A stretch of DNA of 64,000 nt from Tubulanus polymorphus (taxonomy: Eukaryota > Nemertea > Palaeonemertea > Tubulaniformes > Tubulanidae), in assembly GCF_964204645.1 (NCBI RefSeq), contig NC_134033.1, positions 13,208,155 through 13,272,154 of the forward strand. The letters are read 5' to 3'. Under the pieces are notes generated by a model that saw only the letters and a list, made by a program, of their open reading frames with translations, was not told where the DNA came from and made no database searches. Every line of letters begins with the position of its first letter. Within the stretch, counting starts at the first letter, position 1. The position numbers and the translations under genes are program-made. Shown piece after piece: positions 44,884 to 56,513 of this stretch.

Positions 44884-45478
44884 TCTCAATCTCAGGGTTT
44901 CAACTGGTAGCGACAGAGTTGGAGTTCTCTAATGTGGCCTCGTCCCAGCTATTGGCAGAGTGCTGATGATGCGGATGTTACTACGGGGACCTGCGATCAG
45001 AATAAGATGGGGGCGGTAGCAATCTTCGACTAAGGGGGCTGTTGAATCTTTAAGTCCCCAGTTCTAGTCTGAATCTGCTGGTTCATTGCCTAAGGCTACC
45101 CATTGGGTTCCCCGTTCACCCAGTTGGCTTCTGCCATCTGGATGACGGTTGTCTTAGGTGGTGTGCTCAATTGGGTCCCCAGTTTGGTCCATTCTAGTCT
45201 GAATTGACTGGTTTCATCGCCTTAGGCTACCCATTGGCATCTTGCTGATTGGGTTCCCCGTTCACCCAGTTTTTCTCCCTCATCTGGGTGCCGGTTGTCT
45301 TTTGGTGGTGATGCTTGAAGATTGGATATCCCCCAAGCCGAAGATGTTTGTCGCTTCCCGTCTTACTCTGATTGCGGGTCCTCCGTAGTAACACCTGTGT
45401 CATCAGCACCCCATCACTAGCTGGGACGCGGCCTCGTTTGAGAACTCCTACTCTGCCGCTGCCAGTTGAAACCACGAG
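44884..45478. mobile_element. Inverted-repeat element with internal direct repeats
   Basis: The arms at about 44884-45010 and 45350-45478 are inverse copies (GTTTCAACTGGTAGCG... against ...CTGCCAGTTGAAAC, with shared GTCCCAGCTA and TACTACGG motifs). Between them two direct copies (about 45060-45165 and 45185-45312) share GGCTACCCATTGG and GGTTCCCCGTTCACCCAGTT. There is no coding domain. This is probably a non-autonomous transposon. Confidence 0.7.
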
Positions 45479-45575
45479 AACTCGGACTTTGCTGTTATCA
45501 GCCAGAAGTTCTGTGCTGACTTCTTTCTCTTTCTCAGGTTAGATCAAATATGATGTAAAGCCGAAAAACTATGTA

Positions 45576-45830
45576 TTACCAGCGTCTATATGGTTGTACT
45601 TCATTTAAAGCCGTGAAACTCTGGAAAATTGATTTTTCATCCAAGGTTCTCTCCTCTTCCATCAAAATCTTTCCCAGTTTTTCTTGTCGCAGCAGATGAT
45701 AACATCTATAATTGTATTCGTGAACTCTGTAATCTCGAACATCTTTTGTGTACTTCAAATACATTGTAAACTCTGTAGCTTGTATTTCTGATTCAGACCC
45801 CCCATCCTGGCCTTTCATCTTTCTTGTCAT
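45576..45830 (-). CDS. Unassigned open frame
   Basis: An 84-codon minus-strand frame of ordinary, charged composition (many Lys, Glu, Tyr) without low complexity. I see no domain, no clear splice acceptor and no supporting neighbour. It could be an exon or a remnant of a mobile-element gene just beside the inverted-repeat element. Confidence 0.2.
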   Translation of the reverse strand: MTRKMKGQDGGSESEIQATEFTMYLKYTKDVRDYRVHEYNYRCYHLLRQEKLGKILMEEERTLDEKSIFQSFTALNEVQPYRRW

Positions 45831-46081
45831 CCACTATCAAAGTTAGATATAGTTGCAAATTTTGTCTTGTTAATTAATAATTATGTACTATTTAATTTCA
45901 GCTTATTACTTGGGGCAATAGTGGTATATCAGGGGTTGATTTTTACTAATTCCAAAATACAGGTGTTTGATTATCAGAAAAAAGCCTGGCATTAGGAGGG
46001 GCTAGTGGTATTTTGGTGTTAATTTCTTACTAGCTCTTAGGCAAAAAATACAGACATTCCGTTCTCAAAAGACCATGGTAC

Positions 46082-46453
46082 ATGGTTTGGCTGTATATGT
46101 ACCTAACTAACCCTGACACGAACGGAGCTGGCACAATAATAGTTAATACTACTAATGATAGGGATATTTATCAGATAATAGAAACTTTCTCAAACCGCAG
46201 TGGTCAGTCTATGTCTGACAAACATCTTGACTTAATATATAATATGCTCTCTTTCCCTTGTCATTTCAAAAGCCAGAAGTCAAACTCTGACAGTGAGAAG
46301 TCTGGTGATAGCACCATACAGAATGCGACTCCGGGACTGAATCCGATGGCACCCTTGGAAGTTCCAATAACATCTGAAGACTGTGTGGAAGACACGAAAT
46401 TTGGATCTGCCACCACGAATAAACTAAGTAAGATGAACAGATCCACTATGTAA
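46082..46453 (+). CDS. Unassigned open frame, possible exon
   Basis: A plus-strand frame of 123 codons, Asn/Ser/Thr-rich, whose last codons overlap a strong 5' splice site (ACTAT|GTAAGT at 46448-46454). That hints at an exon ending there. No family is recognisable, and no upstream or downstream partner exon was found. Confidence 0.25.
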   Translation: MVWLYMYLTNPDTNGAGTIIVNTTNDRDIYQIIETFSNRSGQSMSDKHLDLIYNMLSFPCHFKSQKSNSDSEKSGDSTIQNATPGLNPMAPLEVPITSEDCVEDTKFGSATTNKLSKMNRSTM

Positions 46454-46699
46454 GTTATAATATTAACCGATGCTTCTTTAGGTCGGATCTCCAAGTTCAA
46501 CCGGCAACAAATGAAGCGTGACCCAACCAAGTCACAACTCTTGTATTTCGGTGGTCAATCTCATGAAACAAGACATTATTAGCAATTATTCAATATCTTT
46601 TAATATTTGGTAAGAAATTCTTCTGGTGTAGCTATTTCAGGGCCCTATATACATTCTAGAAACTGTGATTTGGTCTCATCGCTTTGACAAATCTAGAAT

Positions 46700-48670
46700 A
46701 AACAAAAGCTTTAATTGATTCGAATCATTCCCGTAAGCTGTATTCTGTGTCTTGTTTTGGGTGACGCATAATAATTATAGTTAAACTGACAATTAGCTAT
46801 ATAGCTAGGACAAATGGTTAAGATATCCGCAATTAAGATGAATATTTTATGTGAGATTAAAAACTGTTTATATTTAATACAGGACCATATTATGAATATC
46901 GTTAAACTGACAACTGAAATAGAGCTGATATGTATATGTGAGCACATCTATAAGTGAATCAGTCTCAACGACTGATCTATCAGTATTTGCATCTTCAACT
47001 GCCATGCTTACGACAACTGGCCATGTTCTTCAATATTGCCAAAATTTACCAAAACCTAACTGATTCAATTAATATCTAAAAGCCATACTGTGTGTCATGT
47101 GGCGCATGATAAATATTGTTTAACTGACAATTAGAATATAGCTAAGATGAATTACTCATTAACGTATTACTTAGATATCTACAATTTAGGTAAATTCAAT
47201 TGTTATGTGAAATTATTTTTAATTCAAGTCCATGGACATTTAAAATGTAGCTGATACATGTATATCTGAGCACATTTATTTATCTGTATCTAAGTGAACC
47301 TATTGTGTCTTCATACAGCTGTATTAGTTTTGATACATATTGCCAAAATCATTGAACGCAGATTTACTTCCGATCAGAGGGAGATAAAACAAATCTGTAC
47401 ATGCACAAATACATTCCTGAATTTGGAAGGAGGGATATTTTAGTTTCACTGTGTATGTCAGATTGAGAGCCTTATTCTGACAGGATATCCTAAACTTAGG
47501 TCTTATTCCTCATGCTTATAGCTCTCTTTTATTAACACCTCTCCTTCAAACTATATTCCAGCATCATGTCTTGCACCGCACCAGGGAGGTCCGGTCATAA
47601 CAAGGTGTTTCGGTCCTTATACACAGTGTACTATAAAAGGGAAATAAAGATTATATAGCGATTCGGGTATGGGAATTTCTAATTTACTACTAAAATGTGA
47701 TTTTATCTTAAGTTCTGATGAATTCAAATATTGATGAATTCACCACATCTGAAATTCTACTCGTGTAGATTTTCAGGCTCCATATTAATATTGTTCAACT
47801 GACAATTAAAATGCAGCTAGTATGATTATTAATTATTGGATCACTTAGATATCTAGAAGATTATTAAAAATCAATTCAATATAATGAATATAAGTGAAAA
47901 TTATTTTTTAAAATGGCGCAGTGGATGAGGTGACTATATCGTGCAATGTTGTCTGCGTCTAACTGGGCCACATGTGGTGGGATCTGTTGAATCAGTTAGG
48001 TTTTGGGGAATTCTGGATTCGTCAATCTAGAGATCAAAAGCTCTGATGCAAAATTAGCAGTTTGAAATAGTGATCAATCCAAATTTGTACCGGATCTGAA
48101 ATTCTTTTTGTGTAGAATTTCGAAGCCCCATATAGAATATTGTCAGAGATAATTTTAATTTTAGCTAGGACATTAGTTGATTGATTAGGTATCTAAGATG
48201 AAGATTAATTCAGCATCTTCATATAAGGTAAAAGTGCTCAAATCTAAACCGTAGAGGTTGATAAGACAATTGTATAATTTCATATTGGTTGATATCTAAA
48301 GAATAGGGTGTGTCTTGTGCGAGGTATTTATTGAATCGTTAAGGCTTTGCAGAATTCTGGATTTGTCAAGGTGTGGGAATGATTCAAGGTTTCTTAAACC
48401 TGTAGAACCATGTTGTTTGTGGGACCAGTGTGCTCAATGCTGGCAGCACACTCTTTAGTTGTATTATCAGGATTATCAGATCATTGTATATATTAGGAGC
48501 AATATTTAGAATTACTGAAATGGATTAGAATATCATTCACTGGGTACGGATGTCACCATCTATGGTTAGAAAACATCTCTTAAATTAATTAATTGATGAT
48601 GAAGTTAATTTGATAATATGAATATGGTTTAGCTGACAATAAAAATGTATATAGCCCAATATTACTAGCA
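46700..48670. repeat. Dispersed degenerate repeat motif
   Basis: A motif close to AATATTGTTTAACTGACAAT followed by AGCTAG-type sequence and GATATCTA recurs at about 46780, 46898, 47110, 47795, 48135 and 48625. Spacing is irregular (about 120 to 680 bp). The copies are diverged and not in a strict period. This looks like an old, decayed tandem array leading into the satellite that follows. Confidence 0.5.
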
Positions 48671-48874
48671 GGTTCGCACCATTTTAAGGGCCTGGGTTTA
48701 AATAAAAGCCATTGGGTGTTTAGCACCCAAGAAGGAAAAACATCAAAAATTTCCGAAGACAATCAGTGATATTCAAAAGGATTTTCTGCTCAAAAGATTC
48801 TGCTCTTTTCTTCAGCTAAATTACTACATGTATACTTATCCACTAGTCATAAAAAGTACAAAATGATCTTCAAC

Positions 48875-50343
48875 CTTGTAATATAGATATCCAAAATCTC
48901 GATTTAATAGAATAGGCAGAAAAAAAGTTTACCTTGTAATATAGATATCCAAAATCTATATGTATTAAAAAGGCAGAAAAAAGTTAACCTGGTAATATAG
49001 ATATCCAAAATCTCAAAGTAATGAACTAGGCAGAAAAAAACCTTGTAATATAGATATCCAAAATCTCGATGTAATAAAATAGGCAGAAAAAAACCTTGTA
49101 ATATAGATATCCAAAATCTCAATTTACTAAAGTAGGCAGAAAATAAAGTTAACCTTGTAATATAGATATCTAAAATCTGGATGTAATAGAATAAGCAGAA
49201 AAAAAATAAACCTTGTAATATAGTTATCCAAAATCTCGATGTAATAAAATAGGCAGAAAAAAAAATAAACCTTGTAATATAGATTTCCAAAATCTCGATG
49301 TAATAAGATAGACAGAAAAAAAGTTAACCTTGTAATATAGATATCCAAAATCTAGATGTAATAAAATAGGCAAGAAAAAGAATAAACCTTGTAATATAGA
49401 TATCCAAAATCTCGATGTAATAAAATAGGCAGAAAAAAAAATTAACCTTGTAATATAGATATCCAAAATCTAGATGTAATAAAATAGGCAAGAAAAAGAA
49501 TAAACCTTGTAATATAGATATCCAAAATCTCGATGTAATAGAATAGGCAGAAAAAAAATAAACCTTGTAATATAGATATCCAAAATCTCGATGTAATAGA
49601 ATAGGCAGAAAAAAAATAAACCTTGTAATATAGATATCCAAAATCTCGATGTAATAGAATAGGCAGGAAAAAAAAATTAACCTTGTAATATAGATATCCA
49701 AAATCTCGATGTAATAAAATAGGCAGAAAAAAAAATTAACCTTGTAATATAGATTTCCAAAATCTCGATGTAATAAAATAGACAGAAAAAAGTTAACCTT
49801 GTAATATAGATATCCAAAATCTAGTTGTAATAGAATAGGCAGAAAAAAAATAAACCTTGTAATATAGATATCCAAAATCTCGATGTAATAAAATAGGCAG
49901 AAAAAAAAATTAACCTTGTAATATAGATTTCCAAAATCTCGATGTAATGAAATAGACAGAAAAAAAGTGAACCTTGTAATATAGATATCCAAAATCTAGT
50001 TGTAATAGAATAGGCAGAAAAAAAAATAAACCTTGTAATATAGATATCCAAAATCTCGATGTAATAGAATAGGCAGAAAAAAAATTAACCTTGTAATATA
50101 GATATCCAAAATCTCAAATGTAATAAAATAGGCAAGAAAAAGAATGAACCTTGTAATATAGATATCCAAAATCTAGATGTATTAAAATAGGCAGAAAAAA
50201 AGTTAACCTTGTAATATAGATATCCAAAATCTCGATGTAATAAAATAGGCAAGAAAAAGAATAAACCTTGTAATATAGATATCCAAAATCTAGATGTATT
50301 AAAATAGGCAGAAAAAAAGTTAACCTTGTAATATAGATATCCA
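48875..50343. repeat. Satellite of ~58-bp units, 26 copies
   Basis: Units of about 53-62 bp run head to tail from 48875 to 50343. Each contains CCTTGTAATATAGATATCC then AAAATCTCGATGTAATA and an A-run after GGCAG. I counted 26 starts. Variant units (AGATTTCC for AGATATCC; TCTAGATG for TCTCGATG) recur in blocks, so groups of units were duplicated together. Long minus-strand frames across it (repeating DIYITR) are a product of the repeat and not a gene. Confidence 0.95.
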
Positions 50344-50357
50344 AGCAGCAGCGGCGG

Positions 50358-50453
<96 letters not shown>
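50344..50453. repeat. (AGC)n trinucleotide tract
   Basis: The last satellite unit breaks off after GATATCC and becomes AGCAGCAGCGGCGGTGGC. A run of about 30 uninterrupted AGC triplets follows. No gene context makes it coding. Confidence 0.95.
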
Positions 50454-50454
<1 letters not shown>

Positions 50455-50606
50455 GACAATGCGTATCTTTAAACACTTATTCAGGAGCAGCAGAGACAAT
50501 GCATATCTTATAAACACTTATTCAGGAGCAGCACAGACAATTTGTATCTTATAAACACTTATTCAGGAGCAGCGCCACGTATCTTATAAACACTTATTCA
50601 GGAGCA
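50453..50606. repeat. 41-bp tandem repeat, ~4 copies
   Basis: Four copies of a unit containing AGACAATGCATATCTTATAA and CACTTATTCAGGAGCAGC follow the AGC tract. Each unit ends in AGCAGC, so the AGC tract may have grown from this junction. Confidence 0.9.
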
Positions 50607-50718
50607 GCAAGGACAATAAAATATGTAGAGTATGGATTGTTTTGCATATTACCTTTTTCAAACCTGTCTGATGGGTAACATGGGTTTACAAAATTATCTT
50701 AGATAATTAGGATATTAG

Positions 50719-52306
50719 GGCAGTTCTATCTTCCCACAATCCACAAAGAATGCGAGAAGTGGACGCTAACCGTCCACGTACCACCGGGGAGACCAATCGT
50801 CTCCGACTGCGGTTCCGAAATCTACGAAATTTCGGAATGGATCGACTACTTCTTGCAGCCAATCGCCCGGAGTCAGCGTACGTTGTACGTCAAAGCTTTT
50901 TGGATATTTTGGCCGATAAAAAATTTAGCGCTGATGCGTAACTCATCACCATGGATATGGATTCGCTATATACCAACATCCCCCACGAAGAGGGTATCAC
51001 CAGCATCCGACAAGCTCTCCGAGATAACCCGAACCCGGGACGCCTGGATGCCGAGCTGCAGAGACTACTCAAAATCAGCCTGAAGAAAAACAACTGCAAC
51101 GAAAATACATATCTACAGGTAAAAGGTACCGCAATAGGTAAGCGTTTTGCTCCTTCTTATGCAAATATCTTTGTAGCTAAATGGGAAAAAGAAGGTCTGT
51201 CCAGAAGCGAACTCCAACCAATGCTATAGTTCATGGATGATATCTACATGGTTTGGGAACACGGCCGCGAAACGTTGATGGAATTCATAGACGTCCTACA
51301 AACAGTAAGCTGATCCATCAAACTCGAATTCGAAATCAGCGAAACCAGCGTCAACTTCCTGGACGTGACCACTTTCAAAGGCCCGGGATTCGAGACAAGT
51401 GGTATAATAGACACCAAAGTCTACTTCAAACCAACCGATTCGCATCAATAACTCAATTACACATTTTCAGGTACCCAGGGTATAGTTAAAAGTCAAATTC
51501 TCCGTCCTGAAAGTACTCAGAGGTCGTGGCTACAAAGACCACGAACTGCGACACACCAAAAGCCAAGCTCTTCGGCACCACCCCTAACGAGATCGACGAG
51601 AACAACAACGGGCCAACGAACCCCCGAAAAGGCGTCTACAGCTTATCTTACCTCACTCCGGAGCCAACCGAACCCTAGCCCATAATATCCGAACCAGATT
51701 CACGGAACTGGCTACGGCCGCTCGGACAAGGGGTAACCACGGTCACTGCCTACACCAAGCACAAGAGTCTCCAAGGTCTCCTTGACCTAACGTTGTTGCA
51801 GCTCAAACCCACCCCCTCACCAAGCTCCCTCGTCCTTGCATCTTAATCGAAATACTTACGTTGTTTCCGATTCTTCTATTTCCAGGTCTACTCAAAGAAG
51901 TCCGTCAACCCGACGTCGAGGCACCAAGAGATGCAACACACCGAGATGTGGCACGTGTCCCCTCATCCGAGAAACAACCGTTTGCCGCAGTTACAACAAA
52001 ATGCACGCGATCCGCAACACAATTAATTCACCGACCATAGACTGCATCGAATGCAACATGCTGTACATCGGCCAAACCAGAATATCTCTACCAGAACGCG
52101 TCACACATCACGTCTCACGCATCAGAACGAAGAATTCGACTCCCAGTCTCGGACCACTTCAACCAGAGCAACCACACCCGCCAACACTTTTGGTTGTACA
52201 GTCTCCAACACCTACCAGGCTTGACCAGACCGAACCACGAAGCGGGCGAACAAGATTGGATATGACGCCTCCACACGAACACGCCCGAGGCATCAATGTC
52301 CCATAG
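50719..52306 (+). pseudogene. Decayed Penelope-like retroelement (reverse transcriptase and GIY-YIG endonuclease)
   Basis: Plus-strand frames, broken by frameshifts and stops, carry in order the reverse-transcriptase motifs of Penelope-like elements: LPTIHK, PPGRPIVS (near 50785), SEWIDYFLQP, DSLYTNIPHEEG (50951), KGTAIG and APSYANIF. After an in-frame stop comes FMDDIYMVW with the catalytic Asp pair (51232-51260), then SVNFLDV. Further on, CNTPRCGTCPLI and CNMLYIGQTR form the cysteine linker and GIY-YIG nuclease start (about 51930-52100). A shifted frame then gives DHFNQSNH. At least three frame breaks make it inactive. Target repeats and exact ends were not found. Confidence 0.9.
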
Positions 52307-55300
52307 ACCGCCTTAATACAACAATTAATTTATACTTTTCTTTACATGGATAACCCGCTGCCCATGCACTAGTGGGGTCTCCAAACCTAACCCTATACTG
52401 AGATACGAAATCAAAAGGATAGTTCAGATAATCTTCATACTTAGTTAAACATAGCTTTGCATGATTTGTAATAATTACATAGTTCATTGTGTATATTCAT
52501 ATTGGTCTTTATTCCATTAATCTTAGAAATAGTGATTCATTTTATATTTCCTGAGAGTGAAAATGATTTAATGATTTGCATAGCCTAAATGTTCAAAATG
52601 GAGAGCGTAGTCAGTTAAACAGTTGCAACTTTTTTAAAGGCAGTTGGAACGTAATTAGTTTGGACTCGCCCAGCAAGTTTATGGGTTTCGAATAAAGATG
52701 TTTTGAAAATGTAATATAAAGGAAAAAATAATGGCCAGCCATAATTTTGAACGTTTTAATTTTGTTTATAGCTGTTTTAACTTCTTTCGTTGTCATCCAT
52801 ATCATAAGGTTGAGTGGCTTTAACATACTTATGATCACTCAACTTCAAATCGGGGTGTTTAACAATAAAACGATTATTAAGGTGCAGCAGTGAATTTGTA
52901 GCACTTTTTTTAGTGAGGCCATAATTTCACCGGTAAAAAATTCCTGATGATGTAAATAGTAATAAATTGTACAAAATACATAGAAAATTTAAAAAAGAAA
53001 TATAAAACAATAAATAAAGAATACATACAATAAATAATATTTCAAAAAAACAAATAAAATCATAAGTATTAAAGATAAAAATAAAACCAACAAACAATTA
53101 GTTAATATTCTATATAACTCTTCGTCATCAGGAATTTTTTCTAATCAACTTAATCGAATCATTAGGTTCTTCTTTAATAGAACAACCTTCTCTACGTTTC
53201 CCAACCTATTGAGATCTTTTCTGTTGCTGTTTTAAGCATTCTATCGGCTCAGTAATAAACAAAACAAATAACCATCAACCTTAACTAAATCAAACACACA
53301 AATAACTGATGAAAGATCACTCATCCTTTTACCTAGCACACCCTGTCACTGCTGTAACTGTTAATTGTTTTAGGGATAATATATGGGAAATACATTTTAC
53401 TCTTTCTTAGAAAGAATGTTAAACAGCTATAAACGTGATAAGTTATAGTAAATTATTATTGTCATGTTTTCAAATAACTTTGTATCGAATGCTTGAAAAT
53501 CTTTAGTCAAGACAAGGTGCAGCGAAAATTCTAGTTTTCTTGTAAAAATGATGTTAATGAAAATGAAATTTAGAACGTTAAGTTAATACTAAGCTTTCCA
53601 CGATAACTTTGTAGGATTTGTCTCCAGTTTTAATGCTTTTATGTTGAACTGTTTTTCGAATACAGGTCACCCATTAATTTTGTTCATGAAGAACTAACAT
53701 GATAATGGGTGTATAGACTCCATAATTTATAGCTTAAATACGCCCATGGTTTGCCTGTTTTTGTACATGTTTACAGTCCTCATGTGTGAGGAACTTGCAT
53801 TATAATTCCTCGAGCACATACCTGGCTTTTTATATAATTGTTGTATGTATGAGAATAAATTGAGATGTGTTAAATTTATTATGAGGAACTCTGATTGTTT
53901 CTTAACCAGTCGGTTGTTTATCTTTTTTTTCAACCCTTTATTCTGACCAACTGGTCCAGAGACGAGCTTAAACACGTTCGAAATTCAACGGCAGTACCAA
54001 TACGACTTCGCACTATACATCAGACCCGTTGACAGTTGTTGATGCTAATTCATATTACTGGTTATAGACGTGGTCTTATTACAATTCAAAAAGCCACCAT
54101 TTTGGATCTACCAAAATCCATCATGGTGCCACCCACCTTGCTGACGTCACTAGCCATCGACCAAAACAAGCTTTTAACCTTTTTTGCTAGTTGAATAGAG
54201 CACTATTCAAACTCAGAACCTTAAGTATTAAGAAAGATGTCACTCTACCTTTGGTCTATTCATTCAATTGTCTAGTAGTTTTTACCTATCCTTAGGTACT
54301 GTGCTGAAGTATGGAACCCATTCCAACCCTAAAAATGCTAGACAGAGAAACCTCTTGAAAATATTTGACTCGACTTCCGCTGAAAAACTTATGAAATTTT
54401 GCAAATATTCCCTAGGTCAGCAGTAAGGGGCGAACTGTTATTGCCTGTTTGAACTTTCATGAATCCATGTCGACCAAAAGCTAGGTTCAGAGGAATATGT
54501 AGACACGTGCACGCTAAACCGGGGGCTGCAACAATTAGAATTATAACCGAATTACTCATAACTCCTCAAAATGAAATACAAACATCTCATTATATTATTT
54601 TAACAGAATGTTTTATTTCTAATTTTAATAGGAATGTACTTATTTCACAAAACCAGTGGATTCATATGGTACAGTAATACAGTATATTAGCATCTTTCAT
54701 CTCGCCACTATTTACAAGACGTGGAACCTCAGCACCATATAACAAGCTTAGAGAACCAGAAATTTGATTGATCTCATGACATGAGACCATTATTCTGTGT
54801 AGAGACACTTGACATAGCCTACGTAGTACATGTAGACCCCAGAAAAATCGCCAGCAAGATGTGGCACGAGTTCCACATTATTCTCGTCAATCATGCATTC
54901 ATGGAGCTAGACATAATTTTTTTTTACCAACAAGAGGACCGGCCCGTACAACCTGCTGAAGTCATGATTTGTACTGACCAGAAGAAAGTTTACAAACACT
55001 CGGCCCCAGTACGTATCTGTATCAGACCCCTTCACTCAAATGTACAAATGTAGATATACAAGTCAGGAAATGATGCTAGCTATTGGCCCTCTACAACTTG
55101 ACTAGTTTCACTGGATAAATAGATTAAAATCAACCCATAATATACGTGATATAAATAAAAATGATGAACAAAATACAATTGTATATGAAAATAATATAAA
55201 CAATGATATATCAAAATAACAAAAGTCTATGCACTGAGATTTCCATACAAGGCAAAAAACTTGCCATCATATCAGCCAACATCGCTAGTACATGTACATG

Positions 55301-56513
55301 TATCCACAATTTTGGTGTTTGACTATGAGCTATTTTGCGCGACAAAATATTTTCTAGACACCCAAGCCTCATCTTCCGTCAAAACTATCACCTTGTATCA
55401 CTATTTTCTTCAAAATCTTCTGAGGGACGCAGAACGCTCACCAGCTGCCAGCCTTTGGCACTTGCATTCTCCAAAATCATGACAGGCGGCAGTTCCTCTA
55501 TATCAAAAAAGGCACCCCTCTATGAGGCTATGCCTAGCCAATTTGATTGGTCGAAGGCGATTAACCGGTTGTAATGGACATCACCCAGTTTCCTAAAGTT
55601 CATTAGTAATGCTTCCACTCTATACACGTCTAAGAAAGGTAACAAAAATAACCCATAAAAAGATACGAACTCCGACCTTGATAGGATGGAATTATCAGAA
55701 ACTAAATATACAAGTGTAACCTCATAAGGAGCTAACTTCATAACAGTGATCAGTTTTCATATAAAAACAATAAGAGTAAGAAACAGTCTTTCCCCACGAT
55801 TTTCTAAGAATGTTTTGTCTAGGTACATCTATATACATGCATATAATTGCTTGAACTTCATAACTTGATGAAGAAAATGACTGACTCACTATCTATCACA
55901 AAAATGATGTAAATTATGTAATAACATCTCAATGAAAACATCTTATAGAAATATGAATTGTACAAAATAAGAACCGTAAAGCATCGATACACGTTCTAAG
56001 TAGCATCCTATCAGTCTAGATCACTGAGTAAAGACTGATTCTCCGGGAGTCTTTACAATATTCATTTCTTCTGTTTTGTAAGCCCTCCGCTGTCGAAAAC
56101 AGTTGAATCTAGAAAAAGCCAAATGTATCTTCTATAGAAAATGAACTTCGAGCTTCCAATGCAGCTGTCAATCTGCCGTCGGTACCCGCCCCTCCAGACA
56201 ATCGCCTTTTGAGTGGCGAAGTCTAAACGACCCTTTTTTTCACAAATGATGTCTATCTAAAATTGATGGTACAGACATGACACCCTAATTCATTTTCAAA
56301 GAAAAATGTCTACATGGGTACCCTACTGCCACAGGGGGTGGCGATGCCTGGACGAACATGTTTTGGGAAAATGGTGAATGTCCGTCCAACATCTGAGAGA
56401 ATGCGTACAGACAGCAGGTTGGAAGCTGCATAAATGTGGAAACTGCAACAATATCGAGGGAATGGAGACCTTAAAACAGGATTCATTCTGATAACGTGTA
56501 AAATTTGTAGTAA
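52307..56513. other. AT-rich intergenic interval, nothing recognised
   Basis: No exon with conserved motifs was found on either strand. Open frames (for example 54781-55053 and 55261-55574) lack recognisable domains. The last ~200 bases (56300-56510) could include an alternative final exon of the five-pass membrane protein gene. Confidence 0.5.

Noticed and set aside
45227-45475. 82-codon minus-strand frame
   Set aside because: It lies within the inverted-repeat element and reads through its direct repeats, with no domain.
49324-49992. A 222-codon minus-strand open frame
   Set aside because: It lies wholly within the 58-bp satellite and repeats the same residues each unit, and other frames across the array are equally open. 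It is an artefact of a repeat unit lacking stops.
50085-50517. Poly-Leu, poly-Ala and poly-Cys frames
   Set aside because: All three are readings of the AGC trinucleotide tract, with no promoter, splice site or neighbouring exon.
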